DNA from: Bremerella sp. JC817
Lineage (GTDB): Bacteria; Planctomycetota; Planctomycetia; Pirellulales; Pirellulaceae
NCBI RefSeq assembly: GCF_040718835.1
Contig: NZ_JBFEFG010000280.1
Span: 682,001-746,000, forward strand
Direction: 5' to 3'
DNA length: 64,000 bases
Made by a program: the position numbers and the translations under genes. Positions 1-8,862 of this stretch are shown piece by piece. The notes under the pieces were generated by a model that worked only from the letters and a program-made list of their open reading frames with translations, was not told the origin of the DNA and ran no database searches. Positions within the stretch are counted from its first letter, which is position 1. Every line of letters starts with the position of its first letter.

Positions 1-2
1 CT

Positions 3-470
3 TACCGTGGTGCCAAGTTCAGCATGTTTGAAGGAGGCATTCGCTTGCCGGGCATCATCAGTTGGCCAGGGCATTTGCCGGAAGGGGAAGTCCGCGATCA
101 AATGGCTCACTCGTGCGACTGGCTGCCAACCTTGGCGGAACTGACTGGTGTGAAGGTGCCAGAGACGCACCTCGACGGCCGCTCGATGGTCGAGATGTTG
201 AACAACGCGGGTGCCCAGAGTCCTCACTTCAATCATCCGCTGCACTGGCAAGTGGGAACCGGAAAGAATGCTGCCTGGGCGGTTCGTGCTGGCGATTGGA
301 AATTGATTGCCAACACCCGCGATACGAACGAGAACGCTGGCAATGCGTCGTTCAAATTGTTCCTGGCCAACATCGCCGAGGATCCTGGCGAAACGACCAA
401 CCTCGCTGACCAACACCCCGACATCGTCGCTCGCCTGACCAAGCTTCACGACGAAGAGATCACTCCTTAG
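3..470 (+). CDS. Sulfatase, C-terminal part (5' end outside window)
   Basis: The reading frame is open from the first bases of the window, so only the last ~155 residues are present. The visible text fits the C-terminal half of a formylglycine-dependent sulfatase: the FEGGIRLPGIISWPG segment, which in the family follows the metal-binding core, then a 'DWLPTLAEL' helix, then the small C-terminal domain with 'AGDWKLI', 'LFLANIAEDPGETTNLAD'. The catalytic CxPSR site and signal peptide lie upstream and cannot be checked. Substrate unknown; the family desulfates sulfated polysaccharides, usually outside the cytoplasm. It ends 34 bases before the next sulfatase on the same strand, so the two may be co-transcribed. 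Confidence 0.85.
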   Translation, partial: YRGAKFSMFEGGIRLPGIISWPGHLPEGEVRDQMAHSCDWLPTLAELTGVKVPETHLDGRSMVEMLNNAGAQSPHFNHPLHWQVGTGKNAAWAVRAGDWKLIANTRDTNENAGNASFKLFLANIAEDPGETTNLADQHPDIVARLTKLHDEEITP

Positions 471-504
471 TCCCCATCTGCCGCTAACCCGATAAAGCCC
501 CACC

Positions 505-1845
505 ATGCCACGCCTGATCGCTCTTGTGCTGCTGTTGTCGCTCGCTGCGCCGGCTCTGGCCGCCGCGCCGAAGCGACCGAACTTCCTGATCATTTATACC
601 GACGATCTCGGGTACGGCGATGTTTCGACCTACCATACGTCGGATGTCCATTCGCCCCACATCGATAAGCTGGCGGCGGAAGGGATGACCTTCATGCAGA
701 TGCGGGCCAACTGCACCGTCTGCTCTCCTTCGCGGGCCGCGCTGTTGACGGGGCGCTATCCTGATTTGGTCGGTGTGCCAGGGGTGATTCGGACGAATGA
801 GACCAACTCGTGGGGTTACTTGAAGCCGGGCATTCCGACGCTGGCCGACGAACTGAAGAAGCAAGGCTACGCGACCGCGTGCATCGGTAAGTGGCATCTC
901 GGATTGGAATCTCCGAACACACCGAACGAGCGCGGCTTCGATCACTTCCATGGTTTCCTTGGCGACATGATGGACAGCTACACGACCCATCGCCGCGAGG
1001 GGCACAACTACATGCGGCTTAATCAGAAAGAGATTGATCCGCCAGGACACGCGACCGATCTGTTCGCGGAGTGGGCTGCCGACTACTTCTCGGCTCGGGC
1101 CCAGCATGCGGACGAGCCGTTCTTTTTGTACCTCGCTTTCAACGCGCCCCACTTTCCGATCGAGCCCCCCAAGGAATACCTCGAAGCGGTGAAGCAGGCC
1201 CAGCCTGACTTAGACGACAAGCGGGCCAAGAACGTCGCCTTCGTACATCATCTGGACGACGCGGTCGGCAAGGTTCTGGCATCGCTCGAACAGAACGGCT
1301 TCGCGGAAAACACCGTCGTCTACTTCGGCAGCGACAACGGCGGAAGCCTGCCACATGCCCAAAACAACGATCCTTGGCGCGACGGCAAACAAAGTCACTA
1401 CGACGGCGGCCTGAAGGTTCCGTTCTTCGTTCGCTGGCCAGGGCATGTTTCGCCCGGCAGTCGCTCGGACTATCAAGGGATGAACTTCGACATCTTCCCA
1501 ACCTTCCTCCAGTTGGCCGGTGCAACCCCAGCGGCCGACTTGAACGCGGTCAGCCTGGTGCCACTGCTGGAAGGGAAACCGATGCCCTCAGGCTCGCGCG
1601 ATCTTTACTTCGTGCGTCGTGAAGGAGGCGCACGTTACGGAGGCAAAGCGTACCAGGCGATCATTCGCGATGGCTGGAAACTGATGCAGAACGATCCGTA
1701 CTCGCCGCTGGAGTTGTATCACCTGCAGGAAGATCCGCAGGAACAAACCAACCTGGCCAAGTCCGCTCCGAAGAAGTTCCGCGAACTGCAACAAGCCATG
1801 CAGAAACAAATCCAAGCCGCCGGCAGCGTGCCGTGGCAACCGTGA
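505..1845 (+). CDS. Secreted sulfatase (type I, Cys-type)
   Basis: 446 residues. A signal peptide (residues 1-20, ending ALAAA) is followed by the sulfatase N-terminal strand NFLIIYTDDLGYGD, with metal-ligand aspartates at 33-34. The sulfatase signature CSPSR starts at Cys73, the residue that a formylglycine-generating enzyme would oxidise, followed by LLTGRYP. 'GKWHLG' and 'FGSDNGG' supply further conserved active-site and metal-binding residues. Length is normal for the family. Expected to hydrolyse sulfate esters of polysaccharides in the periplasm or outside the cell. The natural substrate cannot be read from sequence. It directly follows another sulfatase (gap 34 bases). No maturase gene lies in this window. 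Confidence 0.93.
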   Translation: MPRLIALVLLLSLAAPALAAAPKRPNFLIIYTDDLGYGDVSTYHTSDVHSPHIDKLAAEGMTFMQMRANCTVCSPSRAALLTGRYPDLVGVPGVIRTNETNSWGYLKPGIPTLADELKKQGYATACIGKWHLGLESPNTPNERGFDHFHGFLGDMMDSYTTHRREGHNYMRLNQKEIDPPGHATDLFAEWAADYFSARAQHADEPFFLYLAFNAPHFPIEPPKEYLEAVKQAQPDLDDKRAKNVAFVHHLDDAVGKVLASLEQNGFAENTVVYFGSDNGGSLPHAQNNDPWRDGKQSHYDGGLKVPFFVRWPGHVSPGSRSDYQGMNFDIFPTFLQLAGATPAADLNAVSLVPLLEGKPMPSGSRDLYFVRREGGARYGGKAYQAIIRDGWKLMQNDPYSPLELYHLQEDPQEQTNLAKSAPKKFRELQQAMQKQIQAAGSVPWQP

Positions 1846-1881
1846 GGGTGCCGGGCCTGGCAAACGCACTTGAAGAGGCAG

Positions 1882-2274
1882 ATGCAAAACGAAACTGAGT
1901 CCGCAACACTTCTGCTTGACGCGAATGGCGAGCCCCATCTGAGTGGTCGGCAAGCCGTTGGTATTGTGTTAGCTGCGGTAATATTTGCCGTTGTCACAAA
2001 CCTCGGGACGAGCAACCTCATCCAGCGATTGAAGATGGACATTCAGGCCTGGGATGTTGATGTCGCTTACATAACCGAGGTGCTCTTCGATGTCGAACCG
2101 TTCGCTTGGCCATTCGTTCTGGCCTATGGGTGCTGCGGTATGTGGTTGCTTTGCAGCAAATCGATACGACTGCGTGATCTCATTCTGTACGTGGGCATCA
2201 TGGTGAATACCACAACGTTATGGTTCGCCTGGACGTTGCTCAGCGTCTACTTCATTCGAGATCGGCTCTGTTGA
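1882..2274 (+). CDS. Small integral membrane protein of unknown function (tandem copy 1)
   Basis: 130 residues from ATG 1882, which has AAGAGG just upstream; a TTG at 1870 in frame is an alternative start. I do not recognise a family. Three hydrophobic segments are visible: AVGIVLAAVIFAVVTNL, WPFVLAYGCCGMWLLC and LILYVGIMV..LWFAWTLLSVYFI, with a short acidic stretch between the first two. The stop is one base before the start of the next gene, so the pair is probably co-translated. Layout and C-terminal text resemble the neighbour (see 2276-2668). Base use is visibly more A/T-rich than in the flanking sulfatases. Confidence 0.6.
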   Translation: MQNETESATLLLDANGEPHLSGRQAVGIVLAAVIFAVVTNLGTSNLIQRLKMDIQAWDVDVAYITEVLFDVEPFAWPFVLAYGCCGMWLLCSKSIRLRDLILYVGIMVNTTTLWFAWTLLSVYFIRDRLC

Positions 2275-2275
2275 A

Positions 2276-2668
2276 ATGTCGGTATCTTCTCCCGCAACAA
2301 TTCCACGTAGAGTCGCCTTGCATTGGTTCACCAGTGTTAACATCTTTGTGATGCTGGTCGTATTCTTTACCTGGGTTGCCGCTCGCGATCACCAACTATT
2401 CACACCAGTTACTGTCGCTGCGGAAGACTTGCCTTGGTTCGCTGCGATTCACGGGCAAGTCTATCGATATGCCTGGCTACTTGTTGTGGCCAGCATTGCT
2501 TGGAGCGCTTACCTGGCGAGGAATCGAGACATTCGCGTTCTGGGTCTGGTGATCTTCACGAGTGTCTCGGTAAACGTTACCGCTGCGTGGGGACTGTGGA
2601 CGATTTTCACACTGTATGTGCTGGCGAACTTGGAACTGGCAATGCAGCTGAACCAGCTTCCGGCCTGA
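2276..2668 (+). CDS. Small integral membrane protein of unknown function (tandem copy 2)
   Basis: 130 residues, no recognised family. Three hydrophobic segments: WFTSVNIFVMLVVFFTWVA, YAWLLVVASIAWSAYLA, and LGLVIFTSVSVNVTAAW..WTIFTLYVL. Length, spacing of the segments and the last segment parallel the preceding gene: both have IRxLxLxI before the last helix and a xWxxWTLxxxY pattern inside it. I infer an old tandem duplication, with the two products perhaps forming a pair in the inner membrane. Start ATG lies one base after the upstream stop. It converges with the minus-strand gene ending at 2682. Confidence 0.6.
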   Translation: MSVSSPATIPRRVALHWFTSVNIFVMLVVFFTWVAARDHQLFTPVTVAAEDLPWFAAIHGQVYRYAWLLVVASIAWSAYLARNRDIRVLGLVIFTSVSVNVTAAWGLWTIFTLYVLANLELAMQLNQLPA

Positions 2669-2681
2669 GCACTAGCAGAGT

Positions 2682-3077
2682 CTACGGATCAAGATCGAAC
2701 GACCCGGCACATGAGACGATGGTGATCAGCAGCCCAATGACGGCGGTCATGTAGAAGATCATGGCCAGCGGGATCTGCCGATCGGGCAGGGGTTCTTTGC
2801 CGGTGTAGTAATGGCAGATGGCCAGGGTGGCGATGCCGATCAGCGTGGGAATCGCTGCCACGATATAGATGTACCACATCGGCGAGAAACTGCCGGGCTG
2901 GGACATGGCTGCCATGATGGCGATACCTACCAGGCCATACAGCCCATAGCCGATGGCGGCCCAGCCTAATTTCTTGGCGGACGGCAAGTAACGCATGATT
3001 GCCACACCAATCCCTAAGATTCCAGCCAGAAAGCTGCACCCCAGGGAGATCATGACCGTTAGCGCGTAAACGTACAA
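2682..3077 (-). CDS. Small four-span membrane protein, unknown function
   Basis: About 131 residues. The frame continues far upstream antisense to a sulfatase, but only the last part is protein-like. Four hydrophobic stretches are visible: LTVMISLGCSFLAGILGIGVA, LGWAAIGYGLYGLVGIAIMAA, WYIYIVAAIPTLIGIATLAI and LAMIFYMTAVIGLLITIVSC, each separated by short polar loops. I chose TTG 3077, which has GAAGGA about eight bases upstream; ATG 3053 is the alternative and would still keep all four helices. No family recognised. It is divergent from the sulfatase at 3180. Confidence 0.5.
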   Translation of the reverse strand: MYVYALTVMISLGCSFLAGILGIGVAIMRYLPSAKKLGWAAIGYGLYGLVGIAIMAAMSQPGSFSPMWYIYIVAAIPTLIGIATLAICHYYTGKEPLPDRQIPLAMIFYMTAVIGLLITIVSCAGSFDLDP

Positions 3078-3179
3078 AGCAGGCCGTCCTTCGTTGATTT
3101 GACCGACGAAATGGGATTGATGATACTGTTTCTGGTCCACTCCCACCCATACCGCTTCCTCGTTGCCCCGGAAAATCTC

Positions 3180-4679
3180 ATGCTTGCACGCTACTTGCTT
3201 GCGTCTCTGTTGGTCCTGATTGGCTTGTTTTCGCCTGCCTCTGCCGCTGATCGACCCAATTTCATCTTGTTCATTGCCGACGACGTGAGCTGGAACGACT
3301 TCGGTTGCTATGGCAACGAAACGGCTCGCACGCCCAACATCGATGCCTTGGCTTCGCACGGGGTCAAGTTCACCAACGCCTATCTGACTGCCAGCAGCTG
3401 CAGCCCCAGCCGGTGTAGCATCGTCACTGGTCGCTACCCGCATAACAATGGCCCAGCGAGCGAACTGCACCGACCGCTGCCAGACCACTTGATCAAGTTC
3501 CCAAAGCTGCTGCAGGAGGCGGGCTATTACACCGCCTTGGCAGGCAAAGATCACATGCCGCAAGACAACGCCAACGAGAACGCCGTTTGGAACGATAAGC
3601 GGGGAACGAACGTGCCGGGCAACTCCGGCGGGGAAGGGCACTGGCTCGACATCGTTCAGAAGCGTCCGAAAGACAAGCCGTTCTTCTTTTGGTTCGCCGC
3701 GACCGATGCCCATCGTGGCTGGGACGCCGACCGCCAATGGCAAGAGGACAACTACGGTCCGAAGCATCAGCCAGAAGGCGTGACCGTTCCTCCTTACCTG
3801 CGTGATGCCCCGGCCACGCGTGACGACCTGGCTTCGTACTACAACGAGATCACCCGCTTCGATTACTACATCGGCAAGGTCGTTGCAGAGCTCAAGAAGC
3901 AAGACGCCTTGGACAACACGATGATCATCGTCATGGCCGACAACGGCCGACCATTCCCGCGTGCCAAGACGCGCGTCCACGACAGCGGAATGAAGACGCC
4001 ATTCGTGGTTTCGTTCCCGAAGGATGTCGCTCAGCCAGGACGTACTTGCGATCAACTGGTCAGTGCGATCGACATCTGCCCAACCATCCTGCAGTTGGCT
4101 GGCGTGAACGTCCCAGAGCAGGCCCAAGGGGTCAGCTTCGCGAAGTTGCTGGAAGATCCTCAAGGCAAGTCGGCGCGTAAGCTCGCCTTCAGCGAACATA
4201 ACTGGCACGACTACGAAGCCCACGGTCGCTCGGTCCGCAACGGCGATGGCCTGTTGTATGTCCGGAATGCTCGGCCTGAAAAGGCCTGGCTCGGCCCTGC
4301 CGATGCGGTCAGCTCTCCTTCGCACCAAGATCTGGTCGCAGCCAAAGAGGACCTGACGCCTGCCCAGGCCGATCTCTTCCTGCAACCACGTTCCGGCGAA
4401 GAACTGTTCGACACCAATCTGGATCCCCTGCAGGTGCAGAACCTGGTCGGCGATCCGAAGTATGCCAAGCAGTTGGCCGAGATGCGTCAGGCAATGGATG
4501 CGTGGCAGAAGGAAACAGGGGACAGCGTCCCGACCGATTACACCATCGATTTCTACGATCGTGAAACGGGCTATACCGACCGCAAAACGGGTCAACGCAT
4601 CAAGGGAGATCGGCCTTACGGCGATTGGGCGGGCAAAGAAAACAACGCGGCGAAGATCAACGCCAGCGGCCCGAAGTAA
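3180..4679 (+). CDS. Secreted sulfatase (heparan N-sulfatase-like layout)
   Basis: 499 residues from ATG 3180, chosen because a clean signal peptide (MLARYLLASLLVLIGLFSPASAA) begins there; an in-frame ATG at 3099 would place 27 unlikely residues before it. Metal-binding Asp-Asp at 34-35 (FIADDVSWNDFGCYG) and the formylglycine motif CSPSR at Cys74 are intact, followed by IVTGRYPHNNG. The C-terminal half has the 'DNGRPFPRAKTRVHDSG' segment that is typical of sulfamidase-like and related sulfatases acting on glycosaminoglycan-type sugars. That substrate suggestion is inference only. A strong hairpin terminator follows. Confidence 0.92.
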   Translation: MLARYLLASLLVLIGLFSPASAADRPNFILFIADDVSWNDFGCYGNETARTPNIDALASHGVKFTNAYLTASSCSPSRCSIVTGRYPHNNGPASELHRPLPDHLIKFPKLLQEAGYYTALAGKDHMPQDNANENAVWNDKRGTNVPGNSGGEGHWLDIVQKRPKDKPFFFWFAATDAHRGWDADRQWQEDNYGPKHQPEGVTVPPYLRDAPATRDDLASYYNEITRFDYYIGKVVAELKKQDALDNTMIIVMADNGRPFPRAKTRVHDSGMKTPFVVSFPKDVAQPGRTCDQLVSAIDICPTILQLAGVNVPEQAQGVSFAKLLEDPQGKSARKLAFSEHNWHDYEAHGRSVRNGDGLLYVRNARPEKAWLGPADAVSSPSHQDLVAAKEDLTPAQADLFLQPRSGEELFDTNLDPLQVQNLVGDPKYAKQLAEMRQAMDAWQKETGDSVPTDYTIDFYDRETGYTDRKTGQRIKGDRPYGDWAGKENNAAKINASGPK

Positions 4680-4710
4680 ACGAATCCGCGAATCGGCGTT
4701 TCTCAAAAGA

Positions 4711-4747
4711 AAAGGCTCCGCAAGGTAAACTCGCGGAGCCTTTTTCG
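4711..4747. terminator. Bidirectional intrinsic terminator
   Basis: Perfect 11-base stem AAAGGCTCCGC (4711-4721) / GCGGAGCCTTT (4733-4743), 11-base loop, followed by a T-run. The A-run on the other side makes it usable in both directions, serving the sulfatase ending at 4679 and the minus-strand lipoprotein gene ending at 4779. Confidence 0.9.
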
Positions 4748-4778
4748 TGCCTTCTCTGTCGCGTTGGTCGAGATCGAG

Positions 4779-5219
4779 TTAGAGCTCGATCTCGATGTGG
4801 TTGTCGTCGTTCTTACCGACTTCGACCAGGATCTCACCCTTTTGCTGTTCCGAAGGGGCAGGGGCTGCCTTCATCGGATCAGCCTCGGAATCGGCCATCG
4901 GATTCTTGCCGCCAACCTTGTAGCCATTCTGCACAATCACTTTGTGCGTGCCGGGCAGGGCGCCAGGCTGTCCGGTCGAGTAGTACAACTTGAAGTTACC
5001 TTCCTGGTCCGACTTCCCGTAGGAAACCGCACCTTCGCCCGACTGCGGATGGAATTCGATGTGGGCGTCGGCAAAGGGGACGCCATCTTTGGTAATCGTC
5101 CCTGTGACCGCGTTCAGGTCTTTGCCCGATCCCGAAAAGCAGCCGGTGACGGTCAACGCCACCAGAGCCACCATCGAGAACGCCAGGTTCTTTTTCATCG
5201 ACATGATTCGATTCACCAT
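4779..5219 (-). CDS. Lipoprotein with transthyretin-like / carboxypeptidase-regulatory-like fold (DUF1559 partner 1)
   Basis: 146 residues. A lipoprotein signal ends in LTVTGC, so the mature protein should begin at that cysteine. ATG at 5198 (MKKNLAF..) gives a more usual signal peptide than the first ATG. After the lipobox comes VTGTITKDGVPFADAHIEFHP, then 'SDQEGNFKLYY' and 'PGTHKVIV', the strand pattern of a CarboxypepD_reg-like beta sandwich. The tail is acidic and Lys/Pro-rich. It sits 26 bases downstream of a DUF1559 gene and is presumably expressed from the same message. Function of such partners is not established; an envelope-anchored accessory of the prepilin-like protein is my inference. 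Confidence 0.8.
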   Translation of the reverse strand: MVNRIMSMKKNLAFSMVALVALTVTGCFSGSGKDLNAVTGTITKDGVPFADAHIEFHPQSGEGAVSYGKSDQEGNFKLYYSTGQPGALPGTHKVIVQNGYKVGGKNPMADSEADPMKAAPAPSEQQKGEILVEVGKNDDNHIEIEL

Positions 5220-5245
5220 AAAACAATTGGGGTGACAAGGCTCGA

Positions 5246-6301
5246 TTAGTACTCGCCGATGACCTGACCGTCGGTTCGGTCAGCCAGATAGCGGAGAGTA
5301 TCCAGCGGAATGTGTTCGCTCATGAAGCGAGTCGAACCATCGCCCAGGACGAACAAGGCACCGCCTGGATGAGCCGAGGTGAAAGTGGTGTGGTGACCCG
5401 AGCGACCGCCGTAGGTTGGCTTGCAACCGGTACCGGAGGGTTCGCTGTAGCCAGCCGTGTGAACGAAGTTGATCCCGACGCGAATCGACGAGTGACCTTC
5501 CCAGTTGCCGTACCACGAACCATGACCGTTGTGACCGCCGCCACCACTCCAGGCACCGCCACGGTGACCATACTCACGCGAATCGTGGAAGGTCACCTCG
5601 CCGGTCGAAGTGTCGATCGAACGGACAAAGTTCGACTGCTCGCCAATCGCCAGCGTGTTGCTGGTACCGTCGCTAATGTCGCGGAACGAAACGGTCTGTT
5701 CGTTGTGCGTGTCGAGGGCGACGAAGATACCGTTGTAGTCATTCATGCCGTGATAGCCGATCCAAACCGAGCGAGGTGCCGATGGATCCGAGTTCGACTT
5801 GAAACGACCACCCACGCCGACGTAGTCAGCACGCTGATACTGCACTTCAGCAGGAGCACCGTCGTTACGCGTGGCCGAGCTCGAGGTTTGCGTCAGGAAG
5901 CGATCCATGGGGTTCGATGGGCAGTTCAGACCATCGACAAACATGTTCGTCGTGATACGCCAGTTTTTGTCGAAGCCGATCCCCGTCCAGTCGCTCTGGA
6001 AGGTGCACTGGTCGTAAGCGGCCGATTGTTCGATGTAAGGCCACAGGCGAACGATCCAGCTTGCCGGGCGATTGGTGTTGTCGATGTAGCTGACCATCGG
6101 GAACGCGCCGTTGGTGTCGTGATAGTTGTGCAACGCCAGGCCCAACTGCTTCAGGTTATTGCTGCACTGCATACGGCGGGCTGCTTCGCGGGCCTGTTGG
6201 ACGGCAGGCAAAAGCAAGGCAATCAAGACACCGATGATGGCAATCACCACCAGCAATTCGACCAGGGTGAACCCAGAATGGCTCGAAGACGTTTTCTTCA
6301 T
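5246..6301 (-). CDS. DUF1559 prepilin-like protein with H-X9-DG tail (copy 1)
   Basis: 351 residues. The N-terminus carries a type IV prepilin / pseudopilin cleavage-methylation signal, [20 protein letters not shown], preceded by a short basic leader (MKKTSSSHS), then the family block [20 protein letters not shown]. The C-terminus has the H-X9-DG motif (HPGGALFVLGDG, His311) exactly 41 residues from the end. Family members are abundant in Planctomycetes and are thought to be processed by a prepilin peptidase; their role is unknown. Upstream of its lipoprotein partner (4779-5219). One of four copies within 10 kb. Confidence 0.93.
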   Translation of the reverse strand: MKKTSSSHSGFTLVELLVVIAIIGVLIALLLPAVQQAREAARRMQCSNNLKQLGLALHNYHDTNGAFPMVSYIDNTNRPASWIVRLWPYIEQSAAYDQCTFQSDWTGIGFDKNWRITTNMFVDGLNCPSNPMDRFLTQTSSSATRNDGAPAEVQYQRADYVGVGGRFKSNSDPSAPRSVWIGYHGMNDYNGIFVALDTHNEQTVSFRDISDGTSNTLAIGEQSNFVRSIDTSTGEVTFHDSREYGHRGGAWSGGGGHNGHGSWYGNWEGHSSIRVGINFVHTAGYSEPSGTGCKPTYGGRSGHHTTFTSAHPGGALFVLGDGSTRFMSEHIPLDTLRYLADRTDGQVIGEY

Positions 6302-6740
6302 TAGGTAAGCGCTCTCGAAAAATCTGAAGAAATTAAGGGGAGGACGTTTACACCCCCAGATAGCATTAAAGGGCGTGTATTTACCGGGATATCAGCAAAG
6401 TATAGACCAAGTCGAATTTTCCCATATCGCAATTTGGGCAAAAAACAAGCAGTTCGGGACGGTTCGCCGCGCAACGGAAAATCAAAGGACTATAGAGCTT
6501 TGTTGTCGCAATTTATGGTGCGTAAACAGATCTAAGTATTTTCCGAATTTATTGCGGCGAAGCCGCAGTCACATCGGAGACATCGGATGGCTTCTCGATT
6601 ACTAATTCGGATGTCGCCTAATTAGGCGGCTCGATGAGTTCGAATTGGGCGAGAGAGATGACAACAAAAAAAGCCCCCGAGTTCCAAAAAGGAGCAAGGA
6701 GGCTTTCACACAGGGAGATTGTGTGTTGGGATCGCTGTTT
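6302..6740. other. Intergenic region upstream of DUF1559 copy 1
   Basis: 439 bases with no convincing gene. It is A/T-rich next to the DUF1559 start and contains CCGGGATATC at 6384-6393, a 10-mer repeated upstream of DUF1559 copy 2 (8212-8221). The far end holds the terminator of the lipoprotein gene at 6741. Confidence 0.6.
6670..6706 (-). terminator. Intrinsic terminator of the 6741-8155 module
   Basis: Read on the minus strand, AAAGCCTCC pairs with GGGGGCTTT (one mismatch) across a 19-base loop and is followed by a T-run. It lies 35 bases beyond the stop of the lipoprotein gene. Confidence 0.75.
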
Positions 6741-7181
6741 CTACTTCAGATCAAACTCGAACTCGTTGACCGGAATCGACTTCACTTCGGCCGTCAAGTC
6801 GCTCGTCTTGGTCTGTGTGTACCTCTTAGGAATGGAAGCAGGCAACTTTGGAATCGTCGGCATGCCGGTCGATCCTGGCTGATGATCCGAGAGCGTCGGC
6901 GTGAAGCAGATCGTGTAAGTCGCCTCCGGAATCGTAGTGTCACTCTTGAACGTTCCATCCGCCTGAAGCGTGCAGGTAATCCCGGTCCCCAGATCAATGT
7001 TGCGGAACTGAATGTCCGCGCCGGTGACTGGTTTGCCATTGGCGGTTACTTTGCCTGAGACAGTTCCGCCTGATTCCGCGGGTCCGCCGCAACCGACCAG
7101 GACCAGCAATCCGAGCACGAAAAACGTACTCGGAATGCTGCGGTAAAACCGTCGCGCTGTGAACAATTCAAACGTACTCAT
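6741..7181 (-). CDS. Lipoprotein with CarboxypepD_reg-like domain (DUF1559 partner 2)
   Basis: 146 residues. A hydrophobic signal ends in the lipobox LVGC (VLGLLVLVGCGGP). Mature part: GTVSGKVTANGKPVTGADIQF, then 'LQADGTFKSDTTIPEATYTICFTP', i.e. the same beta-sandwich pattern as the lipoproteins at 4779, 11801 and 13734. Near the end 'IPKRYTQTKTSDLTAEV' resembles the closing 'P.KY...TSGL...V' of the 13734 protein and is a common ending of this group. It lies 20 bases after the DUF1559 stop, so the two form a transcription unit with the terminator at 6670-6706. Confidence 0.8.
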   Translation of the reverse strand: MSTFELFTARRFYRSIPSTFFVLGLLVLVGCGGPAESGGTVSGKVTANGKPVTGADIQFRNIDLGTGITCTLQADGTFKSDTTIPEATYTICFTPTLSDHQPGSTGMPTIPKLPASIPKRYTQTKTSDLTAEVKSIPVNEFEFDLK

Positions 7182-7201
7182 CGAAATCGCTTATCCTCGC
7201 C

Positions 7202-8155
<954 letters not shown>

Positions 8156-8862
8156 TTTCAGGACCTCTTGAATATCACAAAAAAGATAGAATGACAGTAA
8201 GAACGGCTATGCCGGGATATCGCCGGTGATATATCGGGATATTGATATGAACAGAACTAAATGCAAACGTTATGCCGATCAAGGCTGGATGTTGGAAAAA
8301 GCGCAGGGAAGTGACCGCGAGCGCGCCAAGGATCCTTCGAAAAAGTTCGAGAAAACTTGAGTACAAACGGTTCGTGCCGTTTTTTGGCCCTGCCCTTCTT
8401 ACGGGGGCGACCACGTAGCGATCGGCATGGGGTAGGCTGCTCAAAGCGCTGGCAGCCTTGCTTAAGTCTGCGACAGAACGAATTCTGACCAGCTCTGCCA
8501 TTAGGTGTGATATGATCTTCTTGAGCTCAATTTCGTGGTTTGGGATGGGGCCATCCGGAAGAGCTAGATCGCGGTCGGATGGCGATAAAATTCATTGCGG
8601 AAATGCGCAGTTCGGTCACAACGGGGGATTCGCAACTTGAGTCGTGGCACCAGAATCGACACGGTTCAAAGCCGCGAAGTCTGTCGAGTGTGGCGTATGA
8701 TTACCTCGTAGAAAGCAGCGCGAACGAGGCAATTTCAGACAATACGCAAATCATCAAATTGTCTGCGCATTGCGGCCTTCAACTCGCTTGCCATCGGGGG
8801 TTCAATAGAGATAGCCCCTCACGTCCATCTTTCCAGCATTTCAATTTGGTCGAATCCCGCCC
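8156..8862. other. Long intergenic region between divergent DUF1559 copy 2 and alkaline phosphatase
   Basis: 707 bases. Frames of about 100 codons exist on both strands but their text is not protein-like and none has a supporting ribosome site. The first 100 bases are A/T-rich and hold repeated GATAT units, including CCGGGATATC at 8212-8221 shared with the region upstream of copy 1 and the near-palindrome ATATCGCCGGTGATAT at 8217-8232. Presumably carries the two divergent promoters. Confidence 0.5.

Noticed and set aside
2682..4706. 674-codon minus-strand frame
   Set aside because: Most of it is antisense to the sulfatase at 3180-4679 and has no protein-like pattern; only the last ~131 codons look like a gene.
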